42,795 nucleotides of DNA from Deltaproteobacteria bacterium (lineage in GTDB: Bacteria; Desulfobacterota; Binatia; Binatales; Binataceae). The position numbers were made by a program, and so were the translations under genes. Below are positions 41,477-42,795 of this stretch, one piece after another (positions within the stretch are counted from its first letter, which is position 1; the number at the start of each line of letters is the position of its first letter). The notes beneath the pieces are model-generated. The model did not search any database. It saw only the letters and a list, made by a program, of their open reading frames with translations, and had not been told where the DNA came from. The stretch is from positions 1 to 42,795 of the forward strand of contig JAJXZF010000048.1 of the NCBI GenBank assembly GCA_021780225.1, read 5' to 3'.

Positions 41477-42436
41477 ATGAATCGGAATTGGTTGGCTAAA
41501 GCACCGGCGGTCTTGGCAGCCGCCGTATTGATTCTCGGAACGGGAGTCGCTCACGCCCAATTGTTGGCCGGCCGCAGGATGCTCCAGGTGTTTGGAGGCG
41601 CGAACGACGGCTCGGGTGAAAACGGGCATATGGCGCTAGCCGGTTCGATGATGCTGACGCCGAAGGGGGGCGCGAAAGCGGTGAACGTTACCGTCGTCTA
41701 TCAGGATTCTAAAAATGACGCCGACGGCTTCGTTTGCACTTTCACAGATCCAAGCGACGTGGCCTACAGCTTCCCCAACGGACTGAATTCGGTCGGCACG
41801 CTCACCTTGACTCTGGCCGCGGACGATCCGCCCTGTTTCGAAATGACCAATCCGAAAGCTACCGGAAAAGAGACCGGTGGAAGCGTGACATTTGTTGTCT
41901 ATCGGCAGCCGGGGGCGTTTGCTCTTCTAGGCGACAAATCGACCTTGATCGATGCCGACAGCGATACGGTCTCATCGCTCGCGCTAAGCGGCACGTTAAC
42001 GCCTGCAGCCAGCATTCCGAAAAATCGCTTAGGCGGTATAGCCCTGTTTAACGCGTTAGGCGGGACTACCGACACATCCTCTCTTCACAGCGACAGCGGA
42101 CATCTAGCGCTCGCGGGACGCGCCGCCCTCACCCCCAAAGGCGCTGCGAAGTCGCTAGACCTGACATTGTCGTATATCGACAGCGACAACGACAATTTCG
42201 TCTGCGAGCTGACCGATCCCACGGATCTTTCCTACAGCATTAGCAAGGGTGTAGGCTCCCTGACGCTGAAAGTCGGCGCCAACGACTCCGCTACTTGCCC
42301 CAACTCCGTGGGCGAATCAATCACTTTCACTCTGTACTCGGCGGGCGCTCAGACGCGCCTGATTGCGACCTCATCGTCGCTGGCCGATTCCTTCGGCGAC
42401 GTCATCGGCTCCGTCGCTATGGCCGGCTCGATGTAG
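41477..42436 (+). CDS. Secreted protein of unknown function with two internal repeats
   Basis: A 319-residue precursor with a signal peptide (hydrophobic core AVLAAAVLILGTGV, cleavage at AHA before Gln28). The mature protein consists of two similar halves (about 39-172 and 187-319). HMALAGSMMLTPKGGAKAVN matches HLALAGRAALTPKGAAKSLD; FVCTFTDPSDVAYSF matches FVCELTDPTDLSYSI. Each half has one Cys pair (C87/C120 and C243/C274) with nearly equal spacing, probably a disulfide in a beta-sandwich. Both halves end in LALSGTL/VAMAGSM-type motifs, suggesting the unit is cyclically repeated. No known family is recognised. The ATG at 41477 sits best for the ribosome-binding site; a GTG at 41474 is possible. 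It is single, with its own terminator downstream. Confidence 0.82.
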   Translation: MNRNWLAKAPAVLAAAVLILGTGVAHAQLLAGRRMLQVFGGANDGSGENGHMALAGSMMLTPKGGAKAVNVTVVYQDSKNDADGFVCTFTDPSDVAYSFPNGLNSVGTLTLTLAADDPPCFEMTNPKATGKETGGSVTFVVYRQPGAFALLGDKSTLIDADSDTVSSLALSGTLTPAASIPKNRLGGIALFNALGGTTDTSSLHSDSGHLALAGRAALTPKGAAKSLDLTLSYIDSDNDNFVCELTDPTDLSYSISKGVGSLTLKVGANDSATCPNSVGESITFTLYSAGAQTRLIATSSSLADSFGDVIGSVAMAGSM

Positions 42437-42459
42437 CCACTCGCAGCTCAGATCAAACG

Positions 42460-42500
42460 AACGGCCCCGCCGCGCATTTCGCACGATGGGGCCGTTTTCT
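42460..42500 (+). terminator. Rho-independent terminator between convergent genes
   Basis: A 9-bp stem aacggcccc (42460-42468) pairing with ggggccgtt (42488-42496), followed by tttt(c)t. It lies 24 bases after the secreted-protein stop and before the convergent PmbA-type gene, and could serve both. Confidence 0.8.
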
Positions 42501-42517
42501 AATAGCGCCGAAAGTTT

Positions 42518-42795
42518 TTATGCGCCGGCGATCGTCATCTCCGCGATCTTGATCGTCGGTGAAACGACGGCCGCCCGCCAGCGCAAATCATCGCCAATCA
42601 TCTCGATCGCCTGAAACATCCCGCGCAGATTTCCCGCAATCGTGATTTCCTGCACCGGATAAGCCAGCTCCCCGTCCTCGATCCACAAGCCGCCCGCGCC
42701 GCGCGAATAATCGCCAGTCACGGCGTTCACGCCGAATCCGATCAACTCAGTCACGTACAGGCCGCGCTTTACCGATCGAATAATTTGCTCGGGCG
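42518..42795 (-). CDS. TldD/PmbA-family metalloprotease-like protein, C-terminal part (runs off window)
   Basis: The last 91 or so codons of a TldD/PmbA protein are present, with the 5' part beyond the window end. The readable part has VKRGLYVTELIGFGVNAVTG, YSRGAGGLWIEDGEL and PVQEITIAGNLRGMF, the highly conserved C-terminal blocks of this family, then VSPTIKIAEMTIAGA at the end. TldD/PmbA pairs form a metalloprotease that processes modified peptides, and are also tied to CcdA and microcin maturation. The VTGDYSRGA block is typical of the PmbA/TldE-like branch (no own HExxxH visible here). The stop at 42518 follows a shared terminator region. Confidence 0.92.
   Translation of the reverse strand, partial: PEQIIRSVKRGLYVTELIGFGVNAVTGDYSRGAGGLWIEDGELAYPVQEITIAGNLRGMFQAIEMIGDDLRWRAAVVSPTIKIAEMTIAGA

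Noticed and set aside
4329-42795. Frequent CGATCG/GCGATCGC words, reminiscent of a HIP1-like repeat
   Set aside because: They mostly fall on Ala-Ile or similar codon pairs in genes with G/C-ending codons. Over-representation would need a count against a codon-shuffled background, which I cannot run.

Overview
The window looks like a chromosomal contig from an uncultured, high-G+C, diderm (Gram-negative-type) bacterium. The diderm call rests on a TolC-type outer-membrane protein in a tripartite metal-efflux system, an ArnT-like sugar transferase, hopanoid tailoring genes (hpnJ, hpnI) and a possible class II terminal cytochrome c. Hopanoid genes, a form II CoxSLM-type molybdenum hydroxylase, a CaiB-type CoA-transferase and an SMP-30 protein would fit soil lineages such as Binatota/Desulfobacterota-like groups or Acidobacteria/Proteobacteria. 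The sequence alone does not fix the phylum. There is no prophage, CRISPR array, rRNA or tRNA that I can see.

Layout. 1-4310: a tightly packed plus-strand series of polytopic membrane proteins (GT-C-like) with ATGA overlaps. It includes a tandem paralogue pair, and two reading frames that look broken by single-base indels. 4329-5375: DAHP synthase. 5384-9846: a minus-strand block of nicotinate phosphoribosyltransferase, Lon-like protease and Hsp20. 9931-13171: UspA, a crotonase-family protein and gamma-glutamyltransferase. 13223-20046: a lipid/sugar surface block (ArnT-like transferase, AglD-like flippase-type protein, HpnJ, HpnI, DMT transporter), interrupted by a MITE-like element. 20126-21048: a small accessory cassette of an HTH protein and an unknown protein with the RFNMPFELG-type motif. 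21057-23325: CoA-transferase and SMP-30, separated by the second MITE-like copy. 23393-28993: a CzcCBA/CusCBA-type heavy-metal efflux operon. 29287-29997: a monohaem cytochrome c. 30328-31566: an MFS transporter. 31797-34409: ClpB. 34496-36807: a Vsr/m5C methyltransferase/Eco29kI-family restriction operon. 36863-41182: coxS-coxL-coxM-coxG. 41477-42436: a secreted two-repeat protein. 42518-end: the C-terminal part of a TldD/PmbA protein.

How genes fit together. HpnI and HpnJ are expected to build and remodel the sugar head group of bacteriohopanetetrol; the HpnK deacetylase that normally acts between them is not in the window. The ArnT-like and flippase-type proteins just upstream and the DMT transporter just downstream could serve the same surface-lipid pathway (inference). 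Hsp20, the Lon-like protease, UspA and ClpB are proteostasis/stress genes in two separate places. CoxS/L/M form a complete molybdo-flavo-iron-sulfur enzyme of form II (active-site AYRGAGR rather than the form I loop), so carbon monoxide need not be the substrate.

Most notable for follow-up: the two-copy structured MITE-like repeat with a compensatory stem change; the HTH plus NMPF-motif cassette with a fresh 12-bp in-frame duplication; the two frameshifts in the membrane-protein cluster; the Lon-like protease with no recognisable Walker A; the crotonase lacking both catalytic glutamates; and the secreted internally duplicated protein.
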